Both the position numbers and the translations under genes were made by a program. A stretch of 64,000 nt of DNA, from positions 4,464,001 to 4,528,000 of the forward strand of contig NZ_CP042434.1 in assembly GCF_007971385.1 (NCBI RefSeq), in the 5' to 3' direction. This DNA comes from Arachidicoccus ginsenosidivorans (GTDB lineage: Bacteria; Bacteroidota; Bacteroidia; Chitinophagales; Chitinophagaceae). The notes below the pieces were generated by a model. That model saw only the letters and a program-made list of their open reading frames with translations, did no database searches and was not told the origin of the DNA. This document shows, one piece after another, positions 1 through 10,099 of the stretch (position 1 is its first letter; each line of letters starts with the position of its first letter).

Positions 1-70
1 CTATTATGCCCAATTTGGCATCAGATATTGGTCCTTCACAGCAATCCTTCTTAAAAAAATCAATTGGCAT
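1..70 (-). CDS. Unknown protein, N-terminal fragment (runs off window)
   Basis: An ATG at base 70 opens 23 codons on the minus strand that run off the window's left edge; the first residues read MPIDFFKKDCCEGPISDAKL. The start lies one base after the stop of the upstream ATPase gene, so the two are almost certainly translationally coupled. Nothing in the visible part identifies a family. In comparable two-gene modules the partner of such an ATPase is often a nuclease or other effector, but that cannot be seen here. Confidence 0.55.
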   Translation of the reverse strand, partial: MPIDFFKKDCCEGPISDAKLGII

Positions 71-71
71 A

Positions 72-1307
72 TTATAATTCTTGTTCAATTTCAAGCATAT
101 AATCAAAAAGGTTATTGCTTTCCTGTAATTTTTTGTTTAAAAAGTTTTCATCAGATGGGATGCCTTCAAACGTTTCTAATTTTTCTATTTTCCCGTTAGT
201 CTCATCTAGTTGATAGATAATTACATCATCCGCAGAAATGATTGCATCTTTTGGTATTCTCGCAAAAAGTTTTTCACTTAATTTACTTTCTGGGCTACTT
301 GCGTCAATTTTCTCTTTTAAAAATGCTCCTTGAATCAAAATGCTCAAATAATTGATAATATATGGACTATGCGTTGTAATTATCAATTTATTTTTTAAAT
401 TCATATTGTTGAATCTAAGGAGACTTTGTAATATTTCCCATTGAGATGTTGGGAATAAATTCTGTTCCGGCTCCTCTACAATGTTAATGAATGATGTTTT
501 ATTAAATTTGGATGAAAGGACTGATAAAGCAACTCGTTTTTGTTCATCAGTTAAAGTGTCATTTGTTAATATATAATTGACACCTTTTTTAAAACGCCTA
601 ATTTCTTCTTCACTCATGGCCTCACTATTTGCATTACTTTGGATTTTTACTGAATTTGCCAGGTAATCTGAAATCAAATATAAGGGAACCAAAGACTGAA
701 ACCCACTTGAAGATTCTATCAATTTAACTTTGTATCCTTCTCCCTTTAAGTTTAAAATGTCATTTAATTTGTCATATTCAATTTCACAGGCATTAATAGG
801 TAATTGGATAGGCCATTTTAAATTTTCTTTTGCGTTTTCAAATTCAGTCAAAAATTCTTTTAAGGAATCAGAAGAGAATTTAAGTTCTTTTGGTGTCCTT
901 ACATAGGAAATGAAATTCCGTTCTGCCGGAACGTACATGATTTGAGGCAATGAATAAGACTTTGTTTCAATTTCTTTAATTTTTAAAAATCCATCTTCGT
1001 ATTTAATATTATAAGCTTCTCCATTGAATTCAATTTCACTTTTAAAATTTAAATAATTTTCTAAACGGTGATACGCCAGAAATTGATTTTTGAATTTATT
1101 TTTCGTTTCGAGAATTTTCTGATTTAAATCCCCTCTGACAAGTGCTTTTTCAATCCACAAAAATGTTGAAATTAATTTTGCTACTGTACTTCTTCCTGAG
1201 CCCTGATTGCCAATAAATATTGTCGCCTTTTTGACTTCTATCCAGCCATTATTTTCCAATAAACCTGCTTTTATTGGACCGAAATTTTTAATACGAATTG
1301 AACTCAT
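72..1307 (-). CDS. AAA/ABC-type ATPase, RecF/OLD-like (possible defence ATPase)
   Basis: A 411-residue ATPase of the SMC/RecF/OLD superfamily. It begins with the typical IRIKNFGPIK strand and has a Walker A at about residues 32-40 (GNQGSGRST), a Walker B-like FINIVEEPEQNLFP at about 270-285 and a switch histidine in IITTHSPYIINYL at about 310. There is no TOPRIM domain and too little room for long coiled coils, so it is the short ATPase-only form. The partner ORF starts one base after the stop. Families of this shape serve as sensor or motor subunits in Septu-like, retron-like and other anti-phage modules, and also in housekeeping repair; the context favours a two-gene module, but the partner is cut off. 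The ATG is preceded by an A/T-rich leader without an obvious promoter. Confidence 0.75.
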   Translation of the reverse strand: MSSIRIKNFGPIKAGLLENNGWIEVKKATIFIGNQGSGRSTVAKLISTFLWIEKALVRGDLNQKILETKNKFKNQFLAYHRLENYLNFKSEIEFNGEAYNIKYEDGFLKIKEIETKSYSLPQIMYVPAERNFISYVRTPKELKFSSDSLKEFLTEFENAKENLKWPIQLPINACEIEYDKLNDILNLKGEGYKVKLIESSSGFQSLVPLYLISDYLANSVKIQSNANSEAMSEEEIRRFKKGVNYILTNDTLTDEQKRVALSVLSSKFNKTSFINIVEEPEQNLFPTSQWEILQSLLRFNNMNLKNKLIITTHSPYIINYLSILIQGAFLKEKIDASSPESKLSEKLFARIPKDAIISADDVIIYQLDETNGKIEKLETFEGIPSDENFLNKKLQESNNLFDYMLEIEQEL

Positions 1308-1565
1308 TTCTATTTGTTATTAATGCAGTAATAAACATATGATGCTTGTGATCAGAAATTGCAATCTAAAATCCAAATCAAATATTTTGATACATATATC
1401 TAATTTAGATTAATATGATAGTTGATTTTAATTGTTTTGACATTGAACGGCTAACAATTGTACAAATATGACCTATTTCGTGAAGTTATCAAACATATGG
1501 ATGAAAATTAATAATATTTCTCAGATCATTGCTTATTATTGATTCCTGGAATTTGCCTTTAGTAT

Positions 1566-4004
1566 CTATAATCTACCCTGCTCCGCTGTATTGCTCCGCT
1601 CAATTGTATGGTGTAAAAATTGTTTCCCAATTTCTAATCGATAATTGATGGAAAGTTTAATTTCCCTGGATTGAAAGGTGCGCTTATTCAGCAGCAGGTT
1701 CTTGTTAAAAAATTGCCTGCTTTTGGATTTTCCATAGGTATTTAACAGGTCATCTACTCCCAGACTCATCACTAACTTCCCATCCAATAGCTTTTTTCTG
1801 AAAGATATATCTACTTGCCAATTTGGATCATATAAGGTATTGGCCCACATCTGGTGATATCTATATGACCCAAATAAATTTAGGGAGGTAGTTTTAGACA
1901 AAGTAAAATCCTGATTCAACGCTGCTGATACATAATACTTTTTGAGAAAGAACAAATTGCTGCTTGTTGCGTTAAGCCCGGTATTAATGGTATTATTTGA
2001 TTGCCACCAGGAACAAATAGCAATTGGGATAGTAATCATTATGTAAAAGTTATCAGATTGACCTATATTTTGATATGTTCTCGACATTTTTGCACTGTCT
2101 GCATAATAACTGGTAATGGGACTGATCATGAAAGTTGTATTCGTATAGTTTAAACTAAAGTCAATTTTGTTGTGCCAGGTATAACTGAGCGCAACGGCAT
2201 TGGTGTATTGAGGCTTAAGGTAGGGATTTCCGCTACTGGTCGTATAATTATCTATGGCGTATTGAAAGGGATTTAACTGATAATAAGAAGGTCGCTTTAT
2301 ACGACGGCTGAACCTAGCCATCAGATAATTATTTGCTTTTTGGCTGGTTATCTTTTTTAAGAACACGGCTGGAAAGAGATTAAAGTAAGCCTTTGAATGG
2401 CGGCTATCCTGATGCAGACTGTTGTAGATACTGCCTGTAATATGGCTGTATTCTCCTCTGAGTCCCAGCTGGTAGGATATAGCCGCCACCTGCCCTTTTA
2501 GCTCCAAAAAACCTGCAAGAATTTGCTCGCTATATTTAAATTTAAAAGCTGTTGAGGAATCCAAGACAAATTCATGGTGTAAACGAGCCTCGCCGTAATT
2601 ATTATTGGAAATGCCTGTATTTGTGTATTTAAACCCTATAAATAACGACCTGGCATTTGGGAGCATCTTTTTATAATCAGATTGCAGTGTATAAATAATG
2701 GAACGGCTGGGGTAATGTGTGATAAAAGAGGTATCCTTTAAATTGTTTTGCTGGTCATCAAAGTAGCTACTGTTGCTAATAGAAAAATTGCGGTCCTGGC
2801 TAAGGGCTAAATCGCTTAAGATTCTAAAAGCCGATCCTAAGGAATCTGGCCTATAAATATAATTGCCGCTCAGGTCCGTGAAGTTTTTGTGGAACTTTTC
2901 TAAATAATGACCTAGGCCGTTTTGGTTATGCAAGCTTTCTGGGTACTTAAGGGTTGAATTTGCTGCAGTTATTGTTGAACCCCCTGTAATCGTATGCATA
3001 AGATCAATCCCCAGCAAGGCGTGTTTATTCAAATTGTAAAATAGACTCAAATTTTGACTCTCCAATAACACTTTTCGGATGTTTTTTGCCAAAGAGCTAT
3101 ATTGGCCTGTACCGCTATGGTCAACAACAGATCTTTTGGTCCCAACATCAAAATAAGCTTTAAAATAATCGTGAGTCACACCCATCTGCAGGCCAAACTT
3201 TTTCTTATTGTAAGACAGGTTAACACTTGGGGTGTAATCCGGGTACCCACCCAGTCCTTGATATCCCCGGAAGGAGAGACTTCCTGTTAGTCCTTGTTGC
3301 AACTTTTTTTTCAATCTTATATTAATAAGTCCACCGCTACCTGCCGCATCAAAACTGACGGGAGGATAAGCCATAATCTCAATGGCTTCGATGTCGGAGG
3401 ATTTTAAACTGTTTAAAAAGCTGATACGGGCAGCTCCTGTTAGTTGCAGTTTTTTGCCATTAATCAAAATTTCAGGTGATTGATTGCCATTTAAGAAAAT
3501 GTGCCCATCAATAAGTGCAATACCTGGACCGTATTTTAGCAGATCCAGACTTGACCCGATGTCTTCAATGGAGCTGCCGGCTACTTTTAAGATGACTTTG
3601 TCCAATTGATGTTCAATAAGTGGCGGCCTGGATTTTACGGTTACGTCAGCTAATTGCCGCTGTGATGCAATAGGTAAAGTCACGCTAAGATGAGTCGCGA
3701 CTAATAATTTATTTAATTGACCCCGGTTAAAACCAACTGTCATATAACCCTGTTTTTGAAAAACTACTGATGTTGTTGAAGTTGTAATGGGTAAGTTAAA
3801 TTCCCCTTTTTGATTGGTCCTTGTTTGTTTTAATGTAAGCTGATGGTCTTTTTGAGTTTGGGCGGTAATCAGGACATTGTCAATAGGGTTGTCAGCTGTA
3901 TCCAGGACGATTCCAGATAGCGCATCCTGTCCTTGAATGGTTTTAGGTAGAATAAACAGTAAATAAATTAATAATGCTTTGATTACCAGTATTATAAACT
4001 TCAT
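1566..4004 (-). CDS. TonB-dependent outer-membrane receptor (OMP_b-brl_3 type)
   Basis: Outer-membrane beta-barrel protein of about 812 residues. From the ATG at 4004 it has a hydrophobic signal peptide, a CarboxypepD_reg-like beta-sandwich (SGIVLDTADNPIDNVLITAQ), a plug region (LLKYGPGIALIDG, EILINGKKLQL, IEAIEIMAYPPVSFDAAGSG) and a long barrel rich in alternating aromatic residues. An in-frame TTG at 4031 would add nine residues before the signal peptide, so I prefer the ATG. No SusD-like gene is adjacent, so this is not a classic SusC/SusD glycan pair; the substrate (siderophore, peptide or other) cannot be read from sequence. It stands alone, with 282 bases separating its start from the divergent S41 gene. 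Confidence 0.85.
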   Translation of the reverse strand: MKFIILVIKALLIYLLFILPKTIQGQDALSGIVLDTADNPIDNVLITAQTQKDHQLTLKQTRTNQKGEFNLPITTSTTSVVFQKQGYMTVGFNRGQLNKLLVATHLSVTLPIASQRQLADVTVKSRPPLIEHQLDKVILKVAGSSIEDIGSSLDLLKYGPGIALIDGHIFLNGNQSPEILINGKKLQLTGAARISFLNSLKSSDIEAIEIMAYPPVSFDAAGSGGLINIRLKKKLQQGLTGSLSFRGYQGLGGYPDYTPSVNLSYNKKKFGLQMGVTHDYFKAYFDVGTKRSVVDHSGTGQYSSLAKNIRKVLLESQNLSLFYNLNKHALLGIDLMHTITGGSTITAANSTLKYPESLHNQNGLGHYLEKFHKNFTDLSGNYIYRPDSLGSAFRILSDLALSQDRNFSISNSSYFDDQQNNLKDTSFITHYPSRSIIYTLQSDYKKMLPNARSLFIGFKYTNTGISNNNYGEARLHHEFVLDSSTAFKFKYSEQILAGFLELKGQVAAISYQLGLRGEYSHITGSIYNSLHQDSRHSKAYFNLFPAVFLKKITSQKANNYLMARFSRRIKRPSYYQLNPFQYAIDNYTTSSGNPYLKPQYTNAVALSYTWHNKIDFSLNYTNTTFMISPITSYYADSAKMSRTYQNIGQSDNFYIMITIPIAICSWWQSNNTINTGLNATSSNLFFLKKYYVSAALNQDFTLSKTTSLNLFGSYRYHQMWANTLYDPNWQVDISFRKKLLDGKLVMSLGVDDLLNTYGKSKSRQFFNKNLLLNKRTFQSREIKLSINYRLEIGKQFLHHTIERSNTAEQGRL

Positions 4005-4286
4005 GCGTAAGGTGTTTACTGCGTTTAACAATGATCTTAATTATTCGGCAAATGTAATATAAAGCTGCTAAATAGTAATGTATACTTTACAATGTGTCAA
4101 TAATAATTTACAAAATTTCTTGGTATAATGGGTTATAGCGCAAAAAGATTATTGTAATTGACTGATATTTAGGTAACTAAAGCGTGCCGCTGGGTTGTAA
4201 TTGTCTATATAATATTTCTCTTATGCGTTATTATCGCTATATTTACAGCCTAACTAATTTTTCCACTTTTATCATTTTTCAAGTAC

Positions 4287-7200
4287 ATGAAAAAACTGCT
4301 ACTGGGTTTATTTATCTTGCTGACAGGAGCCCTGACGGCACAGATCACCCCATTATGGCTGCAAAATCCAGCCATTTCACCCGATGGGCAAACCATTGCC
4401 TTTGGCTATAAGGGTACATTATATACGGTTAATTCAAGTGGCGGAACGGCTGTTCCGCTGACGCTATTCGATGCGCATAATATGATGCCCGTCTGGAGTC
4501 ATGATGGACGTTATATCGCCTTTGCCAGTGACCGGTATGGTAATTTTGATGTTTTTGTGATGCCGGCAAAGGGCGGCACGCCCAAAAGGATCACCGAGCA
4601 TAGTGCCAATGACTTCCCTTATGATTTTACACCAGATAACAAAAATGTTTTATTCAAGTCGTCTAGAAATGCGCCCGCAAAAAGCGTCCGGTTCAGTTCC
4701 TCGCTTTTTCCGATGGTTTATACGGTCTCTATAAATGGCGGCCGGCCACTACTGATCAGTGCGGCAGGTATGTCGACAGCTCACTACAATAAAAAGGGCA
4801 ACGAAATCGTATTTGAAGATATAAAAGGTTATGAGAGTGAACAGCGTAAACATGCAACCTCGGCAGTCACCAGAGATATCTGGGTAATGGATATCCCGCA
4901 TAAAAGTTATAAAAAAATAAGCGCCTTCAATGGTGAAGATAGGGAGCCACTATTTAGTGCAGATGGCAATAGCGTTTATTATCTGAGCGAAAAAAACGGG
5001 ACGCAGAACGTGTTTAAACAGGCGGCTGATATTACGGCTACACCTACCCAATTGACTGATTTTACAACAAATCCTGTTAGAAATCTTAGCCTGGCTGATG
5101 ATAATACGCTTTGTTTTACCTGGAACGGAGAAATCTATACCCTCGCTAATGGTGCAAAGCCCACAAAAGTGGCCATAAATCTGACCAATGATGGTGACGC
5201 CGGTATTTCTAAGGAAAAGAAAGTAAATGGAGATATCAGTGAATTCGCGCTCTCTCCTAGTGGCAAAGAAATCGCCTTTGTTTCCAGAGGAGAGGTTTTC
5301 GTTACCGCAGTAGAAAACGGGGAAACCAAAAGGATTACCAATACACCACAGCAGGAAAGAATGGTACAGTGGGCACCAGACGGTAGAAGCCTTATCTATG
5401 CGACAGAAAGAGGCAATAGCTGGGATATTTATAAGGCTTCAATTGTTCGCAACGAAGAACCTTATTTTTATGCCTCTACTGTTATCAAAGAGGAGCCACT
5501 GATTGCCACGGATAAGGATGAGTACCAGCCTAAACTGTCCCCTGACGGCAAAAAAATTGCCTATATTGAGGAGCGCAATATATTAAAGGTCTACACGATT
5601 GCCACTAAAAAGACTGTTACCTTATTACCGGAAGGACATAATTACTCTTATGCTGACGGAGACTGGGATTTTAACTGGAGTCCGGACAGTCGCTGGGTCA
5701 TTGCTGATGACGAAATGGGGTATTTCTCTTCCAGTAATACCGCCTTGATTGCCGCTGACGGAACAGGCAAGATTATGCACCCGGTTAACAGTGGATTTGG
5801 GGAATTTAACAGCAAATGGGCACTTGGCGGCAAAATGCTTACCTGGGAAAGCAGTAAACTGGGTAGAAAATCCCTGGCTTCTCAAGGTAGCCAGGAAGTG
5901 GATGTATATGGTGTGTTTTTTGACAAAGAAGCCTATGATCAATTTATCTTAAGTAAGGAGGATTACGCCTTGCTGAAGGAAAAAGAAGCCAAACCCGATA
6001 CCACCAAAGGGGAAGGGAAAAAGGGCACTGCGGCGCTTACGGCACACGACCCTAATAAGAAAAAAGATACGCTCTCAAAAGACAATAAAGATTCAATTTT
6101 AAAACTGGATTTTACAGATCTGGATAGGCGCCAGATTAGGCTGACCATCAATAGTTCCTCCATCAGCGATTATGTATTGTCTAATGACGGTTCTAAATTG
6201 TATTATCTGGCGGCATTTGAAAAAGGGTTTGACCTCTGGGTTACGGAGCCCAGAACGCATGATACCAAGATTCTGGCTAAATTAAGCGGTTCACCCAGCA
6301 GTCTTGAAATGAGTAAAGATGGCAAGAGTCTGTTTTTAAGTTCCCGTGGTGGTTTAATTAAGGTGGATGTTACCTCCGGTAAGGTCAGCCCTATTTCCAT
6401 TGATGGAAACATGATGCTGGACGCATCCGCGGAAAGAAGGTATATTTTTGAGCATGCCTGGCGGCAAGTCAAAAAGAAACTGTATGCACCCGATATGAAT
6501 GGGGTAGATTGGGATGGGTATAAAAAGGTCTATGAACGCTTTTTACCGCATATCAACAATAATTATGATTTTGCCCTACTGCTCAGTGAAATGCTGGGTG
6601 AGCTGGATGTATCGCATACGGGCGGCAGGTTCTATCCCAATCATGAAAATGCGGATCAAACCGCCTCACTGGGCCTGCTTTATGATGAGACATATACGGG
6701 GAAGGGCCTGAAAATTACAGAAGTCATTGCAGGTGGCCCCATTGACCGGACCAAAACCAAAATAAAGGCCGGCGATTTACTCGTACAGATTAATCATCAG
6801 CCTATAACAGATAGCATTGACTGGGCCATTTTACTCAACCATCAGGCGGGTAAAAACGTGCTCTTAACCTTTCAGGGAAAAGACGGCAAGACCTGGGAGG
6901 AAAAAATAAGGCCGATCACGCTGGCCAAAGAATCAGATCTGATGTATAAACGCTGGACGCGTTTAATGGAAGATATGGTGAATAAACTCAGTGGTGGCAA
7001 AATCGGCTATGTACATGTTGAAGGGATGAATGATGGCAGTTTCAGGGAAACCTTCGATAAAGTTATGGGTAAAAACAGAGAGAAACAGGCCTTAATTGTC
7101 GATACGCGCTTTAATGGCGGTGGCTGGTTGCATGATGATCTGGTTACTTTCCTTTCAGGAAAGAATTACCTGAAATTTGCGCCCCAGGGCCATGTACTAA

Positions 7201-7577
7201 AGGGTGGTGAACCGCTCAATAAGTGGCAGAAACCTAGTTGCGTTTTAATGAGTGAAAGCAACTACAGTGATGCTTATATTTTCCCTTATGCTTATCAGGA
7301 ACTTAAAATCGGAAAACTGATCGGCATGCCTGTTGCGGGCACCGGTACGGCTGTGTGGTGGGAACGCCAAATCGACCCGACACTGATCTTTGGTATTCCG
7401 ATGGTGGCTACCATTGGCAAGGAAAAAAGACCAACGGAAAGATTACAAATTGAACCGGATATCAAAGTTGCCTTACCCTACGAGGATTTCTTAAATGGCA
7501 AGGATGATCAACTGGAAGCAGCCGTAAAAGAAATGCTGAAGGAAGCTGCCAGTTCCAGCTCAAATGTGCAGCAGTAA
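4287..7577 (+). CDS. Tricorn-like S41 family peptidase with PD40 propeller and PDZ domain
   Basis: Exported 1096-residue protease. A signal peptide (MKKLLLGLFILLTGALTAQ) is followed by many WD40-like PD40 blades over about residues 20-720 (for example NPAISPDGQTIAFGYKG, PVWSHDGRYIAFASDRYGN), a helical tricorn core-like segment near 730-790 (AWRQVKKKLYAPDMNGVDW), a PDZ domain near 800-880 and a C-terminal S41 catalytic domain. The nucleophile is probably the serine in ESNYSDAYIFPYAY, with GGGWLHDDL supplying the usual glycine-rich substrate loop. Related proteins degrade peptides in the periplasm or outside the cell. The lysine-rich insert at about 560-610 is probably a flexible linker. The gene is monocistronic and ends at a strong bidirectional hairpin. 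Confidence 0.9.
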   Translation: MKKLLLGLFILLTGALTAQITPLWLQNPAISPDGQTIAFGYKGTLYTVNSSGGTAVPLTLFDAHNMMPVWSHDGRYIAFASDRYGNFDVFVMPAKGGTPKRITEHSANDFPYDFTPDNKNVLFKSSRNAPAKSVRFSSSLFPMVYTVSINGGRPLLISAAGMSTAHYNKKGNEIVFEDIKGYESEQRKHATSAVTRDIWVMDIPHKSYKKISAFNGEDREPLFSADGNSVYYLSEKNGTQNVFKQAADITATPTQLTDFTTNPVRNLSLADDNTLCFTWNGEIYTLANGAKPTKVAINLTNDGDAGISKEKKVNGDISEFALSPSGKEIAFVSRGEVFVTAVENGETKRITNTPQQERMVQWAPDGRSLIYATERGNSWDIYKASIVRNEEPYFYASTVIKEEPLIATDKDEYQPKLSPDGKKIAYIEERNILKVYTIATKKTVTLLPEGHNYSYADGDWDFNWSPDSRWVIADDEMGYFSSSNTALIAADGTGKIMHPVNSGFGEFNSKWALGGKMLTWESSKLGRKSLASQGSQEVDVYGVFFDKEAYDQFILSKEDYALLKEKEAKPDTTKGEGKKGTAALTAHDPNKKKDTLSKDNKDSILKLDFTDLDRRQIRLTINSSSISDYVLSNDGSKLYYLAAFEKGFDLWVTEPRTHDTKILAKLSGSPSSLEMSKDGKSLFLSSRGGLIKVDVTSGKVSPISIDGNMMLDASAERRYIFEHAWRQVKKKLYAPDMNGVDWDGYKKVYERFLPHINNNYDFALLLSEMLGELDVSHTGGRFYPNHENADQTASLGLLYDETYTGKGLKITEVIAGGPIDRTKTKIKAGDLLVQINHQPITDSIDWAILLNHQAGKNVLLTFQGKDGKTWEEKIRPITLAKESDLMYKRWTRLMEDMVNKLSGGKIGYVHVEGMNDGSFRETFDKVMGKNREKQALIVDTRFNGGGWLHDDLVTFLSGKNYLKFAPQGHVLKGGEPLNKWQKPSCVLMSESNYSDAYIFPYAYQELKIGKLIGMPVAGTGTAVWWERQIDPTLIFGIPMVATIGKEKRPTERLQIEPDIKVALPYEDFLNGKDDQLEAAVKEMLKEAASSSSNVQQ

Positions 7578-7615
7578 TCTAAGCAGCTGAAAATAATATT
7601 GGTTATCATAATAAG

Positions 7616-7667
7616 AAAATGGCTGGCCGCTAACAGATTTAAGAACCCTTAGCGACCAGCCATTTTT
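7616..7667. terminator. Bidirectional rho-independent terminator
   Basis: Near-perfect inverted repeat: left arm 7616-7633 (AAAATGGCTGGCCGCTAA), right arm 7649-7667, one mismatch, ending in a T run on the plus strand and an A run on the left. It lies between the convergent S41 peptidase and SDR genes and can serve both. Confidence 0.85.
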
Positions 7668-7696
7668 ATGTTGTGGCAAAAGATGTTGTGGCAAAA
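7667..7696. repeat. Tandem 15-bp duplication
   Basis: The 15-mer ATGTTGTGGCAAAAG occurs twice head to tail just after the terminator hairpin and 31 bases before the end of the SDR gene. It is probably a replication-slippage duplication; no function is evident. Confidence 0.7.
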
Positions 7697-7727
7697 GGAG
7701 GTAACTCCTTACTTATTGCAAGCACAA

Positions 7728-8495
7728 TTATGCATAAATGCCACCAGAGACCTCTAAGCGCTGTCCACTGATCCAACCGGCTGCATCTGAACATAAAAAG
7801 GCCACGACGCCGCCGATATCGGTAGGAAGTCCTACCCTGCCCAGTGGCGTTTCTGCCGCGATAAATTGGTTAATGTCCTTATTGTCTCTGACGTGACCAC
7901 CACCAAAATCAGTTTCAATAGCACCCGGTGCAATGGAATTGACCCGGATGCCACGACTGCCAAGTTCCCTTGCCATGTACCGGCTGAGTGAATCTACAGC
8001 TGCCTTAGTGGCGCCATAGGCGGATGATCCGGGAAGCGAGAACCTGGCCAGACCAGAGCTTACATTTACGATGGCACCGTGATCGTTTAAAAAAGGCAAT
8101 GCCTTTTGTGAAAGAAAATAAACCCCTTTAAAATGCAGGTTGACAATCTGATCAAATGCTGCTTCGGTTGTTTGTGCAAATGGTGCATATAAAGCTGTAC
8201 CTCCGTTATTGATCAGATAATCGAAAGTTGCCTTTTGATAGGTTTGGTTCAGATAGGTACTTAGATTGGCAAAAAAAGCGTCAAACGAATCTGTTTTGCT
8301 GGCATCCAGCTGGAAGGCTGCAGCCTTTACGCCTTTTGCTTTAATCAGGCCCACGACCTCTTCTGCCTGCCTTTGATTGCTGTGATAGGTAATGATAATA
8401 TCTTTTCCGTCTGTTGCCAGGGCGAGCGCCATCTCTCTACCCAGTCCTCTGGAGCCTCCTGTAATAAGGGCGATTTTGTTGTTAACTGCTGTCAT
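7728..8495 (-). CDS. SDR family NAD(P)-dependent oxidoreductase
   Basis: A 255-residue classical short-chain dehydrogenase with the NAD(P)-binding motif TGGSRGLGRE near residues 14-23, the NNGG motif near 92, the catalytic serine in VNVSSGLARF and the YxxxK pair in SSAYGATKAAVDSL. The C-terminal AAGWISGQRLEVSGGIYA is the usual family ending. The cofactor is probably NADPH, judging from the arginine in the glycine-rich loop (inference). It lies downstream of an AraC-family regulator on the same strand with a 144-base gap, a pairing often seen when the regulator controls the reductase. The carbonyl substrate is unknown. Confidence 0.9.
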   Translation of the reverse strand: MTAVNNKIALITGGSRGLGREMALALATDGKDIIITYHSNQRQAEEVVGLIKAKGVKAAAFQLDASKTDSFDAFFANLSTYLNQTYQKATFDYLINNGGTALYAPFAQTTEAAFDQIVNLHFKGVYFLSQKALPFLNDHGAIVNVSSGLARFSLPGSSAYGATKAAVDSLSRYMARELGSRGIRVNSIAPGAIETDFGGGHVRDNKDINQFIAAETPLGRVGLPTDIGGVVAFLCSDAAGWISGQRLEVSGGIYA

Positions 8496-8639
8496 TTTTG
8501 TATCAATTTATTGTTGTATTATTGAATCATTTGATAACGCAAAGGTCTATAATAACTACCTTTGGTTGTTTGCAATATTCAAAGGGATGCTTGCAAAAAT
8601 CAAATATTTTTAAAAAAGACGCGCCGAAAACAATAATGG

Positions 8640-9572
8640 TTATGACCTGTATATACTTGGACTGGTTCCGGTATGTTTTTTAAAGAAATTGGAAAAATGT
8701 GCAGTTTGTTCAAAACCAAGAGTATAGGCAATTTCAGATATATTGAGTGTCGATTGCCTGAGCAGAATTTTGGCCTCCTGGATAATCCGACCACTGATAA
8801 TATCTGTGGTGGATTGGCCGGTAAGGTCTTTAATGATTTTATTGAGATGGTTGACATGAATGGCCAGGCGGCTGGCAAAATCCCCGGCAGTTCTAAGCAA
8901 AAGTTTTTCACCGCCAGCAGTTGAAAATTGCCTTTCCAGCAGTTCTATAAAAAGAGATAAGATGCGCTCTGCCGCATTTTGTGGCCTTCGATTGCTATTT
9001 TGAGGTTGTAATTGCTGCCCATAGTGGATCAGCTCCATTACATAATTTCTGATCAGATCGTATTTATAAGGATAATCCGTTAGAATCGCCTGTTGCATTT
9101 TCGTAAAAACAGGATGGATCTCCTTGAAATGCGCCTCAGATAATTCAAAAACCGGTGTACCGGACGCTTTAAAAATGGGTAGTTCATCTAGTTGCACAGC
9201 GCTGTTGCCCTGCATCAAAAAATCTTTTGTGAAGATGCAAAAATCGCCGTCTGGCTCATTTAAGGGAATCCAGTGGTAAGGCACCTTAGGCGTCGCAAAG
9301 AGTAAACCGTATTTTTCTATCTGGATGACCTTATCTGCATATTCAGCCCTGTTTTTGCCTTTTATACAACTGATCTTGTAATAAGCTCTGCGGTTATAGG
9401 GCATAACGCTGTTATCCTTGGCATTTTTATAGGTCTCACGGATATTAAAGATGTTAAAGTGTCCCACCTCCTTTTGTATATCAGGCGGCAGTAACTCTGT
9501 TAAAGACTGACCGGTGATACCGGCAATCTCCTGATAAAAGCCTTCCAGCGATGTTTCTTTAATGGTCGTCAT
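8640..9572 (-). CDS. AraC family transcriptional regulator
   Basis: About 310 residues. The N-terminal half is a cupin-like sensing domain; the C-terminal 100 residues hold the two AraC helix-turn-helix motifs (FASRLAIHVNHLNKIIKDLT and ISEIAYTLGFEQTAHFSNFF), ending FKKHTGTSPSIYR. I place the start at the ATG at 9572 (MTTIKETSLEGF); a TTG at 9581 would add three residues. It probably controls the downstream SDR gene. The effector is unknown. Confidence 0.9.
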   Translation of the reverse strand: MTTIKETSLEGFYQEIAGITGQSLTELLPPDIQKEVGHFNIFNIRETYKNAKDNSVMPYNRRAYYKISCIKGKNRAEYADKVIQIEKYGLLFATPKVPYHWIPLNEPDGDFCIFTKDFLMQGNSAVQLDELPIFKASGTPVFELSEAHFKEIHPVFTKMQQAILTDYPYKYDLIRNYVMELIHYGQQLQPQNSNRRPQNAAERILSLFIELLERQFSTAGGEKLLLRTAGDFASRLAIHVNHLNKIIKDLTGQSTTDIISGRIIQEAKILLRQSTLNISEIAYTLGFEQTAHFSNFFKKHTGTSPSIYRS

Positions 9573-9634
9573 AGCTACCAAATTTACTAAGAATTCCTGA
9601 CGGAGGTATAGATGGGTAGATATCTAGTAAAAAA

Positions 9635-10099
9635 TTACCTTGTATTAGCAGCGAGGCCTGCAGCCTGCAACTTTTCAAAAGCGGTGATAACCCCTGGCAC
9701 GATAGGTGACTGGGCCATATAATCCGCCAAGGAAAAATAGCGCAACTCCCCTATTTCGCTAGAGGCCTTGTAAGGCAGGTCCGAAGGCCCTTGAAAACAA
9801 TCTTGTTCCATAATGATCCCTTCCTTTTCGCCAAAGGCTGGCGCTGTAATGTGAAACAAGGGGGTCAGATCTGTCTTCAGTAGTGTTACGCACAATTCCT
9901 CTTGGATTTCCCGGATTAAGGCCTCTAGTGGGCTTTCTTCAGGATCAATTTTACCCCCTGGCAAATACCAGGCGCTTTTATGCTTGCTAAAGGCTAACAG
10001 TAACTGCTTATTCTGATAAACAATCAGTCCCGCTGTATGGATGACTTTAGCGTTGTAAAGGTGGGTTTCCATTTGATCTGAGCTGTTTTTTAAAGTCAT
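9635..10099 (-). CDS. NUDIX hydrolase
   Basis: A 154-residue protein with a complete Nudix box, GKIDPEESPLEALIREIQEE, matching Gx5Ex7REUxEExGU apart from the last glycine position (followed by LCV). It should hydrolyse a nucleoside diphosphate linked to another group, with Mg2+ held by the REIQEE glutamates. Its closest look is to the MutT/ADP-ribose pyrophosphatase-like clade; the exact substrate cannot be read. An ATG at codon 10 (METHLYNAK) is an alternative start. The gene stands alone. Confidence 0.88.
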   Translation of the reverse strand: MTLKNSSDQMETHLYNAKVIHTAGLIVYQNKQLLLAFSKHKSAWYLPGGKIDPEESPLEALIREIQEELCVTLLKTDLTPLFHITAPAFGEKEGIIMEQDCFQGPSDLPYKASSEIGELRYFSLADYMAQSPIVPGVITAFEKLQAAGLAANTR

